In this document: in pieces, positions 33,497 to 44,112 of the stretch | How positions within the stretch are numbered: the first letter of the stretch is position 1 | Layout: every line of letters starts with the position of its first letter | Notes under the pieces: model-generated | Told to the model about the DNA's origin: nothing | Databases searched by the model: none | The model's input: the letters and a program-made list of their open reading frames with translations, nothing else | From: Methylothermaceae bacteria B42 | GTDB taxonomy: Bacteria > Pseudomonadota > Gammaproteobacteria > Methylococcales > Methylothermaceae | Direction: 5' to 3' | NCBI GenBank assembly: GCA_001566965.1 | Contig: LSNW01000005.1 | Coordinates: forward strand, 1 to 64,000 | DNA length: 64,000 nucleotides | Translations under genes and position numbers: made by a program

Positions 33497-36400
33497 ATGA
33501 ACACCTTTTACCCCGCTGTAGCCCAATGGTTCCGGGAAACCTTCGGCCAACCCACTGACTGTCAAAAGCTTGCCTGGCAAGCCCTGAAGGAAAACCACCA
33601 CACCCTGGTCGCCGCCCCCACAGGTTCCGGGAAAACCCTGGCGGCCTTTCTCTCCGCCATCGACCATCTGGTCAAACAAGCGGCTGAGGGAACTTTAGCC
33701 ACCGGTGTCCAGGCCGTCTATGTCTCTCCCCTTAAAGCCCTCAGCCATGATATCGAACGCAACCTGGCGGAACCTCTGGAAGCGATTCAGAAAAAGCTTT
33801 TTGAAGAGGGTATATCCCATCCACCCATCCGCGCCCAATGCCGCACCGGCGACCCCCCCCAAGCGGTTCGAACCGCCATGGCCAAACACCCGCCCCATAT
33901 CCTGGTCACTACCCCCGAATCCCTTTATATCCTGTTGACCTCGGAAAGCGGGCGGCGAATGCTTGAAACCACCCGCACAGTGATTGTCGACGAACTCCAC
34001 GCCCTGATTGGCAACAAACGGGGCGCGCACCTGGCTTTGTCTCTGGAACGTCTGCAACATCTTTGCCAACACCCGCTTACCCGAATCGGCCTATCCGCCA
34101 CCCAGACGCCCCTGGCAACCACCGCCCGATTTCTACTCGGATCAGATATCCCCTTGGACCAATGTGAAATTATCGATAGCGGCCACTTGCGCCCTCTGGA
34201 TCTGGATATCGTGTTGCCGGACCTGCCACTGGAGGCCGTTCTCTCTCAGGAAGCGGCCAAATCCCTGTACGACCGTATGTCCGGGATGATTCGTCAGCAC
34301 CGCACGACTCTGGTATTCGTCAATACCCGGCGGCAGGCGGAGCGGGTGGCGCGGGCGTTGAGCGAGCGACTGGGGGAAGAACACGTCACTTCCCATCACG
34401 GCAGCCTTTCCCGCCCGCAACGCCTGGACGCGGAAAAAAGGCTGAAAGCCGGGGAACTCAAGGCGCTGGTGGCAACAGCGTCATTGGAACTGGGCATCGA
34501 TATCGGCGATGTGGACCTGGTTTGCCAACTGGGCACCACCGATTCTATTGCCACCTTTTTGCAGCGGGTGGGCCGGGCCGGTCACAGCCTGGAGAAAACC
34601 CCCAAGGGCCGTCTGTTTCCCACTAGCCGGGATGAATTGATTGTCGCCCTGGCTTTGATTGACGCCATCCAGCGGCGGGAATTGGAGACTTACCAGATTA
34701 TCGCCCGGCCTTTGGACGTACTGGCCCAGCAAATTGTGGCCATGGCCGCTTGTGAAGATTGGCATGAAGACAACCTGTTCCACTGTATCCGCAAGGCCGC
34801 GCCTTACCGGGACCTGCCCAGGGATACCTTCGACGATGTTATTCAAATGCTTGCCACCGGTTACACCACCCGCCGGGGCCGTCGCGGCGCTTATCTTCAT
34901 TACGACGCCATTCACCGCCAAATCAAGGGCCGCAAGGGCGCGCGCTTGACTGCGATTACCTGCGGCGGCGCGATTCCCGACAATGCCGATTACCGGGTGA
35001 TTTTGGAACCTTCCGGAGAATGCATCGGCTCGGTGGACGAGGACTTCGCCGTGGAAAGCCTGGCCGGCGACATATTCCAGTTGGGCAATAATAGCTGGCG
35101 GGTGTTGCGGCTGGAACAAGACAGCCTGCGGGTGGAAGACGCCCAGGGACAACCGCCGAGCATTCCCTTCTGGTTCGGAGAAGCGCCGGGGCGCAGCGAT
35201 GTGCTGGCGTCGGCGGTCTCGCGGCTGCGGCAAGCCATTTTTGACAGTACTCAAAAAACCGGCATTCAATCCACCCAAAACAACCTGGTTCAACAACTCA
35301 ACATCAACCCCCAGGCTATCCGCCAGGCGGTGGAATATCTGGCGGCGGCCGGCAAAGCCCTCGGCGTCATGCCCAGCCAGGAAAATATTGTCATGGAACG
35401 CTTTTTCGACGAAGCCGGCGATCTTCACCTCATCATTCACAGCCCTTTTGGCAGCCGCATCAACCGGGCGTGGGGACTGGCCCTGCGCAAGCGCTTTTGC
35501 CGCGGTTTCAACTTTGAGCTTCAGGCTGCCGCCACCGAAGACGCCCTGTTGCTCTCCCTCGGCGCCGGTCAAAGCTTCCCCCTCGAGTCGGTCAAGGATT
35601 TTTTGAAGAGCGCGACTGTCCGCCACCTTCTGATCCAAGCCCTTTTGGACAACCCCATGTTTACCGTCCGTTGGCGCTGGAACGCCACCATTTCCCTGGC
35701 GGTGCGGCGCTTTCAAAACGGCCGCAAGACGCCGCCCTATCTGGTGCGAATGCAGGCGGAAGATCTGGTCACTGCGGTATTCCCGGAACAAATGGCCTGC
35801 CTGGAAAATATTCAGGGTGACCGCACCATTCCCGACCACCCTTTGATCCAGCAAACCCTGGACGACTGCCTCCATGAAGCCATGGATATCGAAGGGTTGG
35901 AACGCATTCTCAAGAACATTGAGACAGATAAGATCAAAGTAACGCCAAAAGAAACCGTGGAACCCTCGCCCCTGGGGGCGGAGATGCTCAGCGCCCGGGT
36001 TTATGCCTTTATCGACGGCGCGCCCCTGGAGGAACGCCGGGTCCGGGCCGTGTCCCAGCGCCGCTGGCTGGATCCCGACGACGCGGAGGACTTGGGCAAA
36101 CTCGCCCCGGAAGCTATCACCCAGGTTCAACAAGAAGCCAAACCGGCGCCAACGAGTCCGGAGGAACTTCACGATACATTGCTGGTTTCAGGATACTTGT
36201 TAGAAAATCAACCCGAAGCGCATTGGCAAGGCTGGTTGGATAATTTATGCGAGCAAGGCCGAACCGCGCGTTTGCCCTTGCCGAACCACACCCTGTGGAT
36301 TGCCGCTGAACACTGGCCTTTGTTTCACGTGCTTTTCCCCGGCCGCACGCCCTCTCCCTTGCCACAACTGCCTCCTGAACTGGCAACCAAGGAAACTACC

Positions 36401-37621
36401 CCCGAACAAGCCTTGACGGAAATTCTCCGCGCCCGCCTTGCTTGCACCGGCCCCATTCAAACAAACATCCTGGCGGAAGAATTAGGTTTATCCAACACCG
36501 TCATCGAACAGGCCCTGCTTCAACTGGAACAGGACGGCGTCATTCTGCGGGGAGATTTCGGCTGGTGCGAGCGGGCCCTCCTGGCCCGGATTCACCGTCT
36601 CACCCTCAACGCCTTGCGCGAAGCCATCCAGCCGGTCTCTGGCGCCCAATTCATGCGTTTTCTGTTGCGCTGGCAGCATGTTCATCCGGAAAGCCGGTTG
36701 CAAGGCCAGCAAGCATTGATGGAAGTAATTTCCCAGTTGGAAGGATTTGAGGCCACCCCGGAAACCTGGGAGCGGGAGATCCTGCCCATGCGGATGGCGG
36801 ATTTTCAACCCGAGTGGCTGGATCGTTTGTGTTTGTCCGGGAAATACGCCTGGCTGCGGCTGTCGCCATCGGGCAAGCGTACTCCCATGAAAACCCTGCC
36901 CATCGCTTTCGTCGCCCGCCGCCATGTCAAATTGTGGCGCAATCCCGATTCATTGAACCCTCCCGAAAGCCCCCAAGCCCAAAAGGTTCTGGAAACCCTG
37001 GAAAAAGAAGGCGCGCTTTTCTTTGACGAACTGCAAGACCTTTGCCGCTTGCTGCCTTCACAACTGGAAAACGCCTTGTCTGAATTAATCGCCTTGGGCT
37101 GGATCAGCGCCGACAGCCTGGAAGGGCTCCAGGCCCTGCAACTGCCGGAGGCCAAAAAACGCCGCTACAAACGCCAACTGAATACGCTGGAAAACAGCGG
37201 CCGCTGGCACCGGCTGTCTTCCGCTTCCGGGGAAGAAGAAACTCAAACCGAATATCAGGCCCGCAAGCTGCTCAAGCGCTACGGCATTGTCTGCCGTGCC
37301 CTGGCCGCCAAGGAACCGGCCATGCCATCTTGGCTGTCCCTGGTGAGAGTTTACCGGCGTCTGGAAGCACGGGGAGAAATCCGCGGCGGACGATTTATCG
37401 CCGGGCAATTCGGCGAACAATTCGCTCTGCCGGAAGCGGTGTCCATGCTGCGAAAGGCCCACAAACCCGATCAGGACCCACCGGTTGTCATCTCTGCCGC
37501 CGATCCGCTTAATCTGAATTCAGTCCTGAGCCCAAGCCACCCGATCCCTAAGTATGCAGGCAAGATACGAATCGAGAACGGCGTTTTGAAGCCGGTTAAT
37601 CAGTTGAAAACATCGGCGTAG
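33497..37621 (+). CDS. lhr: Lhr-family ATP-dependent helicase
   Basis: A 1374-residue superfamily 2 helicase of the Lhr type, implicated in DNA repair. Motif I APTGSGKT is at 40-47, motif II DELH at 165-168, motif III LSATQTP follows, and the C-terminal RecA domain has TTDSIATFLQRVGRAGH. Winged-helix and long Lhr C-terminal regions follow (about 450-1374). Length is near that of E. coli Lhr (1538). It is transcribed alone, divergent from the PIN-DegT gene. A 563-codon frame on the opposite strand is a codon-bias shadow. Confidence 0.93.
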   Translation: MNTFYPAVAQWFRETFGQPTDCQKLAWQALKENHHTLVAAPTGSGKTLAAFLSAIDHLVKQAAEGTLATGVQAVYVSPLKALSHDIERNLAEPLEAIQKKLFEEGISHPPIRAQCRTGDPPQAVRTAMAKHPPHILVTTPESLYILLTSESGRRMLETTRTVIVDELHALIGNKRGAHLALSLERLQHLCQHPLTRIGLSATQTPLATTARFLLGSDIPLDQCEIIDSGHLRPLDLDIVLPDLPLEAVLSQEAAKSLYDRMSGMIRQHRTTLVFVNTRRQAERVARALSERLGEEHVTSHHGSLSRPQRLDAEKRLKAGELKALVATASLELGIDIGDVDLVCQLGTTDSIATFLQRVGRAGHSLEKTPKGRLFPTSRDELIVALALIDAIQRRELETYQIIARPLDVLAQQIVAMAACEDWHEDNLFHCIRKAAPYRDLPRDTFDDVIQMLATGYTTRRGRRGAYLHYDAIHRQIKGRKGARLTAITCGGAIPDNADYRVILEPSGECIGSVDEDFAVESLAGDIFQLGNNSWRVLRLEQDSLRVEDAQGQPPSIPFWFGEAPGRSDVLASAVSRLRQAIFDSTQKTGIQSTQNNLVQQLNINPQAIRQAVEYLAAAGKALGVMPSQENIVMERFFDEAGDLHLIIHSPFGSRINRAWGLALRKRFCRGFNFELQAAATEDALLLSLGAGQSFPLESVKDFLKSATVRHLLIQALLDNPMFTVRWRWNATISLAVRRFQNGRKTPPYLVRMQAEDLVTAVFPEQMACLENIQGDRTIPDHPLIQQTLDDCLHEAMDIEGLERILKNIETDKIKVTPKETVEPSPLGAEMLSARVYAFIDGAPLEERRVRAVSQRRWLDPDDAEDLGKLAPEAITQVQQEAKPAPTSPEELHDTLLVSGYLLENQPEAHWQGWLDNLCEQGRTARLPLPNHTLWIAAEHWPLFHVLFPGRTPSPLPQLPPELATKETTPEQALTEILRARLACTGPIQTNILAEELGLSNTVIEQALLQLEQDGVILRGDFGWCERALLARIHRLTLNALREAIQPVSGAQFMRFLLRWQHVHPESRLQGQQALMEVISQLEGFEATPETWEREILPMRMADFQPEWLDRLCLSGKYAWLRLSPSGKRTPMKTLPIAFVARRHVKLWRNPDSLNPPESPQAQKVLETLEKEGALFFDELQDLCRLLPSQLENALSELIALGWISADSLEGLQALQLPEAKKRRYKRQLNTLENSGRWHRLSSASGEEETQTEYQARKLLKRYGIVCRALAAKEPAMPSWLSLVRVYRRLEARGEIRGGRFIAGQFGEQFALPEAVSMLRKAHKPDQDPPVVISAADPLNLNSVLSPSHPIPKYAGKIRIENGVLKPVNQLKTSA

Positions 37622-38160
37622 ACCTCCGCCAGCGGCAGGTTCGCTTTCACCGAACGGAGATCAATGGCCGTATCTTCTTCCCCATAAATATCCAGTTCCA
37701 GCGCTTCGCCACGGCGGCGATACACCTCCACCCGGACTTCTTCGGGAGATACCAGCACGTATTCCTGCAAAGAAGGAAGTTTTTGATAATTGAGACGTTT
37801 TTCCCGCCGGTCGGTGGTTTCCGTGGAAGGTGATAATACTTCAAAAATCAGCACCGGTTCCCGCAGGAAAACATCGGACATTGCCAGAGACTCGCAACTG
37901 ACAACCACATCCGGGTAATAAAAAGCATCGGCGGCTTCAATGCGGACCTTCATATCGCTCATATAGGCAAAACAAGGCCCCCCTTTGAGGTGGGCGCGTA
38001 AAAACGCCGCAATATTCAAAGCCACCAGATTATGGCCCCGGGTACTGCCCACCATGGCGAATACTTCTCCCGCCACGTATTCGTGTCTGACTTCGCTGAC
38101 AAGCTCCCCTTGCAGATATTCCTCAACGGAAGTGGGATATAAACGCGCGTGTTCTGTCAT
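37600..38160 (-). CDS. Uma2 family (DUF820) putative endonuclease
   Basis: A 186-residue protein of the Uma2 / PD-(D/E)XK-like family. Core motifs are RHEYVAGEVFAMVG, FYYPDVVVSC and LIFEVLSPSTETTDRREK, giving the Asp...Glu-x-Leu nuclease-like pattern. Its function is unknown; these genes are abundant in cyanobacteria and scattered in proteobacteria, suggesting transfer. The start at 38160 (MTEHARLYPTSVEEYL) is chosen because the frame's first codon is a TTG. It is convergent with lhr and overlaps it by 22 bases. Confidence 0.82.
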   Translation of the reverse strand: MTEHARLYPTSVEEYLQGELVSEVRHEYVAGEVFAMVGSTRGHNLVALNIAAFLRAHLKGGPCFAYMSDMKVRIEAADAFYYPDVVVSCESLAMSDVFLREPVLIFEVLSPSTETTDRREKRLNYQKLPSLQEYVLVSPEEVRVEVYRRRGEALELDIYGEEDTAIDLRSVKANLPLAEVYADVFN

Positions 38161-38206
38161 AGCCAATACCGGCAACACAATCAGGATTGAAAGCCATTAT
38201 AACAAA

Positions 38207-39664
38207 TCACAAAAACACCTTTGGAATCAACCATTTCAACAATCCTGTCACCACCACAATACCCACCAGATTCAATATCAGGCCGGTTTTGACCATTTCC
38301 CACACCCGAACCCGGCCGCTGCCGAAAATAATGGCGTTAGGCGGCGTGGCGACGGGGAACATGAAGGCGCAGGAAGCCGATACCGTGGCGGGCAACATCA
38401 GCCAAACCGGTTCCAGTGCCAACGCCTTGGCCAACGAGGCAAGAATGGGCAATACCAGTTGGGTGGTGGCCGTATTAGAAGTCAGCTCAGTCAGAAATGT
38501 CATGCCCGTGGATACCGAGACCATCAAACCCAGCATGCCAGTTCCCGCCAGTCCCTGTAGTTGAGACGCAATCCAAGTGGACAGGCCACTTTGCTCGAAC
38601 CCGGACGCCAACGCAAAACCGCCGCCAAACAGAATCACTACCGGCCAGGGCAGTCTCATGAAAACACCTTGATCCAACAAGGTGGTCCGTTGCCCCGAGT
38701 CGCCGCGGGCCGGCAGCAGAAATAACAAGATCGCCATGGCAATGGCGACAGTCCCGTCGTCAATCAAATCACCAAAGGCAAGCCACTGCTGCCAGCCAGG
38801 CAAGTGGAAATTATTCAAGGTCACGCCCTTGCGGCTGATCCATAATATGGCGGTAGCGGCGAATACCCAGGCGACCAGTTTTTCCTCGCGGCTGATCCTG
38901 CCTTGCCGGGCTCTTTCCTGGGCGACAATGGTTTCCAGCTGTTCCAATTTTGGTAACCGCCGCAGATAAACGCTCTTGAGATACAGCACTAACGCCATCA
39001 ACATCGTTATCCCCACCGGCAGGCCAATCATCATCCAGCGCAGAAAATCCACTTCCTGCCCTGTGGTCTCTTCATACAAGCGGGCAAAAACCAGGTTGGG
39101 CGCTGTCCCCACCAGCGTCATCATGCCGCCGATGGAAGCGGCATAGGCAATCGCCAACAACAGCACCACGGCGAATCGATGCGCCTGCCGCGGCCCCAGC
39201 AATGCTTCAAAACGGGCCAAAATCGCCAAGGCGATGGGCAGCATCACCAAGGTCGTGGCGGTGTTGGATATCCACATGGAAAGAAATGCGGTGGCGACAA
39301 TGAAGCCCATCATCAAAGACGCGGGTCTGCCGCCAAACCAGGCAAGCACCGTTAGCGCAATGCGCCGATGAAGTTGCCAGCGTTCCATGGCCTGAGCAAT
39401 CATAAACCCGCCCAGTAACAGAAACACCGTGGAATTCATATATTTGGCCGCCACCACCTTGGTGGCGGCGATACCAAACAAGGGAAAAAGCACCAAAGGC
39501 AACAGGGCGGTAGCGGCGAGGGGAATTGCCTCGGTAATCCACAGCAGCGCCATTAATATGGCAATCGCCGCCATGTGGCCGGTCTGGGGAGAATCCCCCA
39601 GATCCAGGGCCAGTGCCAGCCCGGCAAAAATTACCAGGGCGATGCCGAGAATAAGCGGTTTCAC
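38207..39664 (-). CDS. SLC13/DASS family anion or dicarboxylate transporter
   Basis: A 485-residue inner-membrane protein with about twelve membrane helices, related to sodium-dependent dicarboxylate and sulfate carriers. Family features include [42 protein letters not shown] and [17 protein letters not shown], the paired SNT motifs that bind sodium and carboxylate. The start is GTG, overlapping the hemE stop by four bases. The substrate cannot be told. A link between this transporter and haem synthesis may be only operonic. Confidence 0.88.
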   Translation of the reverse strand: MKPLILGIALVIFAGLALALDLGDSPQTGHMAAIAILMALLWITEAIPLAATALLPLVLFPLFGIAATKVVAAKYMNSTVFLLLGGFMIAQAMERWQLHRRIALTVLAWFGGRPASLMMGFIVATAFLSMWISNTATTLVMLPIALAILARFEALLGPRQAHRFAVVLLLAIAYAASIGGMMTLVGTAPNLVFARLYEETTGQEVDFLRWMMIGLPVGITMLMALVLYLKSVYLRRLPKLEQLETIVAQERARQGRISREEKLVAWVFAATAILWISRKGVTLNNFHLPGWQQWLAFGDLIDDGTVAIAMAILLFLLPARGDSGQRTTLLDQGVFMRLPWPVVILFGGGFALASGFEQSGLSTWIASQLQGLAGTGMLGLMVSVSTGMTFLTELTSNTATTQLVLPILASLAKALALEPVWLMLPATVSASCAFMFPVATPPNAIIFGSGRVRVWEMVKTGLILNLVGIVVVTGLLKWLIPKVFL

Positions 39665-40731
39665 ATGGAAGAATGCAATTTCGGGCTCAGTTCGTGCACG
39701 GCTTCCACCATCGCCTCCACATGGGCGGGATCGACATCCGGTGAAATACCATGGCCTAAATTGAACACGTGGCCACTGCCCTTCCCAAAGGCTTCCAAGA
39801 TATGCCCGACTTTATTACGGATAGTGGCAGGTGACGCATATAAAGCCACAGGATCCAGATTCCCTTGCAGAGCAACCTGCTCTCCTACCCTTTTACGGGC
39901 CTGATGAATATCACAAGTCCAATCCAACCCCAGGGCATCGAACCCGGCATCGGCCATGGATTCCAACCATTGCCCGCCACCCTTGGTAAATAAAATCACG
40001 GGGATTTTTTGACCCCCTTGATGGGTTTGCAGCCGTTGACGGACCTTTTCAGCAGCCTTCAGAGAAAAATCCAGGTAGTCTTCCGTGGTCAACATGCCGC
40101 CCCAAGTATCGAAAATCATGACCGCTTGCACTCCCGCGGCAATTTGGGCATTCAGATAATCCGCCACCGCCATGGCCAATTTGTCCAACAAAGTGGCCAT
40201 CAGATCCGGCGCGTCGTAAAGCAATTTTTTGACTTGCTTAAAATCCCGGCTGCCGCGCCCTTCCACCATATAGGTGGCCAAGGTCCAAGGACTGCCGGCA
40301 AAACCGATCAATGGGGTCTTTCCGGCGAGCTCCCGGCGAATCAACCGCACCGCGTCCATCACATAGCCCAATTCGGCTTCGGGATCGGGAATGGGTAAAC
40401 TTTCAATATCCGCAGCGCTGCGCAATGGGTGCGCAAAGCGCGGTCCCTCGCCCTCGGCAAAGGACAGGCCAAGGCCCATGGCATCGGGAATGGTGAGAAT
40501 ATCGGAAAACAAGATCGCCGCATCCAGCCGGAAACGCCGCAGCGGCTGGAGGGTGACTTCGCAGGCAAGCTCCGGGTTGGTGCACAGACTCATAAAACTA
40601 CCCGCTTGTTCCCGCACCTTGCGGTATTCAGGCAGATAACGGCCCGCCTGGCGCATAAACCAGACCGGTGTTCGAGACACCGGACGGCGCAACAGGGCAT
40701 CAATCAAATAGGGATTTTCATTCATTGTCAT
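39661..40731 (-). CDS. hemE: Uroporphyrinogen decarboxylase
   Basis: Removes four carboxyl groups from uroporphyrinogen III to give coproporphyrinogen III. The 356-residue protein has [16 protein letters not shown] with the substrate-binding Arg, [16 protein letters not shown] and the C-terminal [12 protein letters not shown]. The start at 40731 ([17 protein letters not shown]) aligns with E. coli HemE. The frame runs open for another 25 codons into a palindromic repeat, which should not be read as protein. Confidence 0.95.
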   Translation of the reverse strand: MTMNENPYLIDALLRRPVSRTPVWFMRQAGRYLPEYRKVREQAGSFMSLCTNPELACEVTLQPLRRFRLDAAILFSDILTIPDAMGLGLSFAEGEGPRFAHPLRSAADIESLPIPDPEAELGYVMDAVRLIRRELAGKTPLIGFAGSPWTLATYMVEGRGSRDFKQVKKLLYDAPDLMATLLDKLAMAVADYLNAQIAAGVQAVMIFDTWGGMLTTEDYLDFSLKAAEKVRQRLQTHQGGQKIPVILFTKGGGQWLESMADAGFDALGLDWTCDIHQARKRVGEQVALQGNLDPVALYASPATIRNKVGHILEAFGKGSGHVFNLGHGISPDVDPAHVEAMVEAVHELSPKLHSSM

Positions 40732-40777
40732 TCCAAAGTTTGTAGATAAGAATTTGGCCATCATTATTCCAACAGCA

Positions 40778-40840
40778 AGTGTCGGTGCCACCAGGGATGG
40801 GTTCACGGCGTCCCGCTGATGGCAGACCGGAACACCTTTC
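40778..40840. repeat. Dispersed palindromic element, copy 5 (short)
   Basis: Just upstream of hemE the sequence CCAGGGATGGGTTCACGGCG then TCCCGCTGATGGCA is the family core in its clearest form. It is flanked by imperfect arms (GGTGCCACCAG against CTGATGGCAGACC, and GTGT against ACAC). The minus strand reads through as an artefactual peptide joined to HemE. Confidence 0.6.
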
Positions 40841-40877
40841 CCGCATAAAGTTTAAAGGCAGAAATTCCAAAAACTAG

Positions 40878-42443
40878 CTAGGGAGAACCAGCCAAGCGGA
40901 TTTCCTTTTGCACCACCCCCACACGCCTGAGCCAAGGATTGCCCAGAGCAGGGGGTAGGCGCTTGATGGCTTGCTTGGCTTCTATGTTATCGGTATACAC
41001 CCCATAAACCAACGAGTACCAATCCTTGCCCATGCGCTTTTTCCGGTAGACCGCCAAGGAACCAAGATGCGCATAGCGCTTGGCAAATGCCAACAGATCT
41101 TCCGGCTTGTCAAACGCAGCTATCTGTAGGGTGTAATTGGAGGGATTTTGCGCCAACAGCCAAGCGCGGTCTTTTATACCCAAAGATGCCAGTTTGGTTT
41201 CCAGCAGTTCGCCGGGGTTTTGGGATGCCTTGGTTACGGGATTTTCCGGAGACCGGCTCAAAGTCTCGGGCTCTATTTTGGTTTTGTTCAATGTCACTGG
41301 GGGCTGCGAAGGTGCAGGCGACGTTTTTTTTATTTCAGGCTCAGCCTTGGGTAAAGATTCATTCAACCGGGCATGGGATATAGGCGCTTGCTTAAGTTTC
41401 GATCCCTCCCTAGCCAAAACATCTTCTGGCATTTCCGCAGAACCGGTTTCTACTGGGAGTGGGCCTGCTTTTTCCCGCAGATTCTCAGCCTTGACGGAAG
41501 ACTTCGGATTTTCAGCTATCTCCTGCTTTTCATTCTCAACCGGTGATGGCGCAGATTTTACAACGACCGGAATGGATGTCTTTTCTTTCCGGTCCACCAC
41601 GGAAGAACCTGGTTCAGGGGCTTCCGGCGCTTTTGACTGATACCACCAAGTCATCCCGACCACCGCTAAAACGAGCGCGGTCAAACCAAGATAAACGGGC
41701 TTGGCCATGGCCTTGTGCCAATAAATGGGGGGATTTCCCTTGAATTCTTGCGCCAATCTTTTGATCCCGGCAGGAATCCCGTGGGATTCACGGTAAATGC
41801 GCCGGCCAATTTCCTCCGTAAACGGATCTGAGGAACGATGAGACTTGCTCCAAAGGGAACGGACAAATTCGCCGCACTGTGATTCAGTTAATGGAGGAAG
41901 CTCAATCACATGGGCTTGCTCTACCGCCCAAGGATCCGTGCTAGCTTTCACGTGCAATTCGTCTGGACGCAGCGTCGCAACCAAACGCAAAGCAGGGTCG
42001 GTGCTAATGAAACGGCACACTGCATCAAATACACCCGGCATCAAACAGCCCGCATTATCCAAGGCCAACACGAGTATCCGCCCATCCCGCTGCATATTGG
42101 CCAGTGGCCGTATCAAGGCTGGTTCGGTTTCGGAAAGGGTGGCTTTCTCCACGCCCAAAAACCGGCCCAGGGTATTTTCAATTTCCTCAAAGCTGAGCTG
42201 AGGGGTGCATTCCACGGTGCATACACGCCAGCCATCGGGCGCAAACTCCTGCAAACAGGACAAAAAAGTGGATTTGCCAATGCCCTCTGGGCCGGTCAGA
42301 AGCAAAGGTTGACTCAGGTTGACAAGCAAGTGAAGCAGCAAATCGAATTTCTGTCTGCGCTCCGGGGAAAGATAGTTAAATGAGTGAGCTATCGGGCCTG
42401 CTTCATTTAATTCAGCTTGAAGGTGACTGTATTCATCTACCAT
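40878..42443 (-). CDS. damX: DamX-like AAA ATPase with SPOR domain
   Basis: A 521-residue membrane protein. An N-terminal AAA/ExeA-like ATPase domain has Walker A GPEGIGKS (51-58) and LVLALDNAG as Walker B. One membrane helix lies near 250-268, then a Lys/Glu/Pro-rich periplasmic linker (270-430), then a C-terminal SPOR domain (about 440-515, [21 protein letters not shown]) that binds denuded septal peptidoglycan. E. coli damX also follows aroB. It overlaps aroB by 11 bases. Confidence 0.87.
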   Translation of the reverse strand: MVDEYSHLQAELNEAGPIAHSFNYLSPERRQKFDLLLHLLVNLSQPLLLTGPEGIGKSTFLSCLQEFAPDGWRVCTVECTPQLSFEEIENTLGRFLGVEKATLSETEPALIRPLANMQRDGRILVLALDNAGCLMPGVFDAVCRFISTDPALRLVATLRPDELHVKASTDPWAVEQAHVIELPPLTESQCGEFVRSLWSKSHRSSDPFTEEIGRRIYRESHGIPAGIKRLAQEFKGNPPIYWHKAMAKPVYLGLTALVLAVVGMTWWYQSKAPEAPEPGSSVVDRKEKTSIPVVVKSAPSPVENEKQEIAENPKSSVKAENLREKAGPLPVETGSAEMPEDVLAREGSKLKQAPISHARLNESLPKAEPEIKKTSPAPSQPPVTLNKTKIEPETLSRSPENPVTKASQNPGELLETKLASLGIKDRAWLLAQNPSNYTLQIAAFDKPEDLLAFAKRYAHLGSLAVYRKKRMGKDWYSLVYGVYTDNIEAKQAIKRLPPALGNPWLRRVGVVQKEIRLAGSP

Positions 42444-43512
42444 AATCGCTTAGCGTCGCTCGTAAATGTTCTAAAGGCACCGACTGTGGCAAAGCCGCCC
42501 GGCCGACGGATTCCAGTAAAATCAAGCGGAGCTTGCCATTGATATTTTTCTTATCGACGGCCATCAATTCCAAGAAACGATCCGTATCCAGAGACTTAGG
42601 TGGCAAGGTGGGCAAGCCTGCCCGCTGGACCAGTTTTTCGATACGGTTCACCTCATTATGATGCAACCAACCCAGGCGTCGGGACAAATCCGCCGCCTGG
42701 CACATGCCTATGGCGACAGCTTCCCCATGCAAGTATTGTTCATAATCGGTACCGGTTTCAATGGCATGACCAAAGGTATGCCCGAAATTCAAGATAGCGC
42801 GCAGCCCTGATTCTCTCTCGTCTTCGGCCACCACCTCGGCTTTGTTGATACAACTACGCTCAATGGCGAAGGCCAATGCCTCGTCATCCCGTGCCAGCAG
42901 TGCATCCATATTCGTTTCCAGCCAGCAGAAAAAATCCGCATCGCGAATCAAGCCATATTTAATGATCTCGGCAATTCCTGCTTTGAATTGCCGCTCATCC
43001 AGGGTATCCAAAACCTTGGTATCAGCAATCACGCATTGGGGCTGATAGAAAGCGCCAATCATGTTTTTGCCCTTGGGGTGATTGACGCCGGTTTTGCCTC
43101 CAACCGAGGAATCCACTTGCGCCAGCAGCGTGGTGGGTATCTGGATAAATGGAATTCCCCGTTGATAACACGCCGCGGCAAAGCCCACAATGTCGCCAAT
43201 CACTCCGCCCCCTAGTGCAATCAAGGTGGCATTGCGGCTAAAGCGCAGATCAAGCAATGCATCAAAAATCCGGTTGACCGACTCCAGATTTTTATAAATT
43301 TCTCCGTCCGGCACAATTAAGGATTCCTTGACCGGCGCCTTTAAGACATCCATCACCTTGGTTAAATATAAGGGCGCTATGGTTTCATTTGTGACCACCA
43401 TTACCTGATTGGATTGCAAATGCCGGTTGACCAAGCCCTCGTTGCCCAGCAAATGAATACCAATATAGATGGGATAACTGCGCTTGCCTAAGTCAATGTT
43501 GACGATTTTCAT
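42433..43512 (-). CDS. aroB: 3-dehydroquinate synthase
   Basis: Second step of the shikimate pathway, converting DAHP to 3-dehydroquinate with NAD+ and a divalent metal. The 359-residue protein has [35 protein letters not shown] and [10 protein letters not shown] with the metal-binding His and Glu residues. The start at 43512 ([18 protein letters not shown]) matches the family; it lies inside the aroK 3' end with a 20-base overlap, so translation is probably coupled. Confidence 0.95.
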   Translation of the reverse strand: MKIVNIDLGKRSYPIYIGIHLLGNEGLVNRHLQSNQVMVVTNETIAPLYLTKVMDVLKAPVKESLIVPDGEIYKNLESVNRIFDALLDLRFSRNATLIALGGGVIGDIVGFAAACYQRGIPFIQIPTTLLAQVDSSVGGKTGVNHPKGKNMIGAFYQPQCVIADTKVLDTLDERQFKAGIAEIIKYGLIRDADFFCWLETNMDALLARDDEALAFAIERSCINKAEVVAEDERESGLRAILNFGHTFGHAIETGTDYEQYLHGEAVAIGMCQAADLSRRLGWLHHNEVNRIEKLVQRAGLPTLPPKSLDTDRFLELMAVDKKNINGKLRLILLESVGRAALPQSVPLEHLRATLSDYGR

Positions 43513-44044
43513 CAAAGGAGTTTTCTTGCGTAGGTTGATATGCCTTGAGGATTTTGCGGGTTGCGGCGCGGCTGGAGCAAATGCCGGTATCAATGATCAA
43601 ATCAGCAATGGAAGTATATAGAGGATCCCGAACCGCCATCAGTTCCCGCAAGCGTTTTCCTGGATCAGGTACATTCAGCAATGGCCGGTTAGTGTCCTTG
43701 CGGGTTCGCAGGATTTGTTTATCCACAGGGCAACGCAGATAGACCACAAAACCGTTTTGCGCCAATCGCGCGCGGTTTTCCGGCCTCAATACAATCCCCC
43801 CGCCGGTGGCCAATACAATGTTTTGCAGCTTTATCAATTCCGCCAGCGCTTCACTTTCCCGCTTACGGAAACCTTCCTCGCCTTCATATTCAAAGATCAC
43901 CGGAATGGATACGCCGGTCCTGGCTTCGATTTCCTTGTCGCTATCATAAAAATCCCGTCCTAACGCATTCGCGAGGAAACGACCAATGGTTGTTTTGCCC
44001 GCTCCCATGGGGCCAACCAAATAAAGATTGTTATTGCGCCGCAT
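43493..44044 (-). CDS. aroK: Shikimate kinase I
   Basis: Phosphorylates shikimate. The 183-residue protein has P-loop GPMGAGKTT (11-19), the shikimate-binding DSD (34-36) and GEEGFRKRE, and the LATGGGIVL motif. The ATG at 44044 ([16 protein letters not shown]) is preferred to an upstream TTG at 44050. AroK usually follows pilQ directly in gammaproteobacteria; here a PPC-domain gene is inserted between them. Confidence 0.95.
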   Translation of the reverse strand: MRRNNNLYLVGPMGAGKTTIGRFLANALGRDFYDSDKEIEARTGVSIPVIFEYEGEEGFRKRESEALAELIKLQNIVLATGGGIVLRPENRARLAQNGFVVYLRCPVDKQILRTRKDTNRPLLNVPDPGKRLRELMAVRDPLYTSIADLIIDTGICSSRAATRKILKAYQPTQENSFDENRQH

Positions 44045-44068
44045 AACCAAATCAGCCGAATAAAAAAG

Positions 44069-44091
44069 GCCGGGACAAGCCCGGCCTCGAC
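44069..44091 (-). terminator. Probable hairpin terminator or attenuator before aroK
   Basis: AGGCCGGGACAAGCCCGGCCT can form a 9-bp stem (AGGCCGGG / CCCGGCCT) with a short loop between the PPC gene and aroK. On the minus strand TTTTTTA follows, a good intrinsic terminator; some read-through would be needed for aroK unless it has its own promoter. Confidence 0.6.
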
Positions 44092-44112
44092 AGAAAATCG
44101 GTAAACCGATTG

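Noticed and set aside
34481-36172. A 563-codon open frame on the minus strand inside lhr
   Set aside because: It is a codon-bias shadow: lhr matches a known family along its whole length on the other strand, and the frame has no recognisable domain.
40732-40806. A 25-residue N-terminal extension of HemE
   Set aside because: It is a read-through of the palindromic element; the standard start aligns with E. coli HemE.
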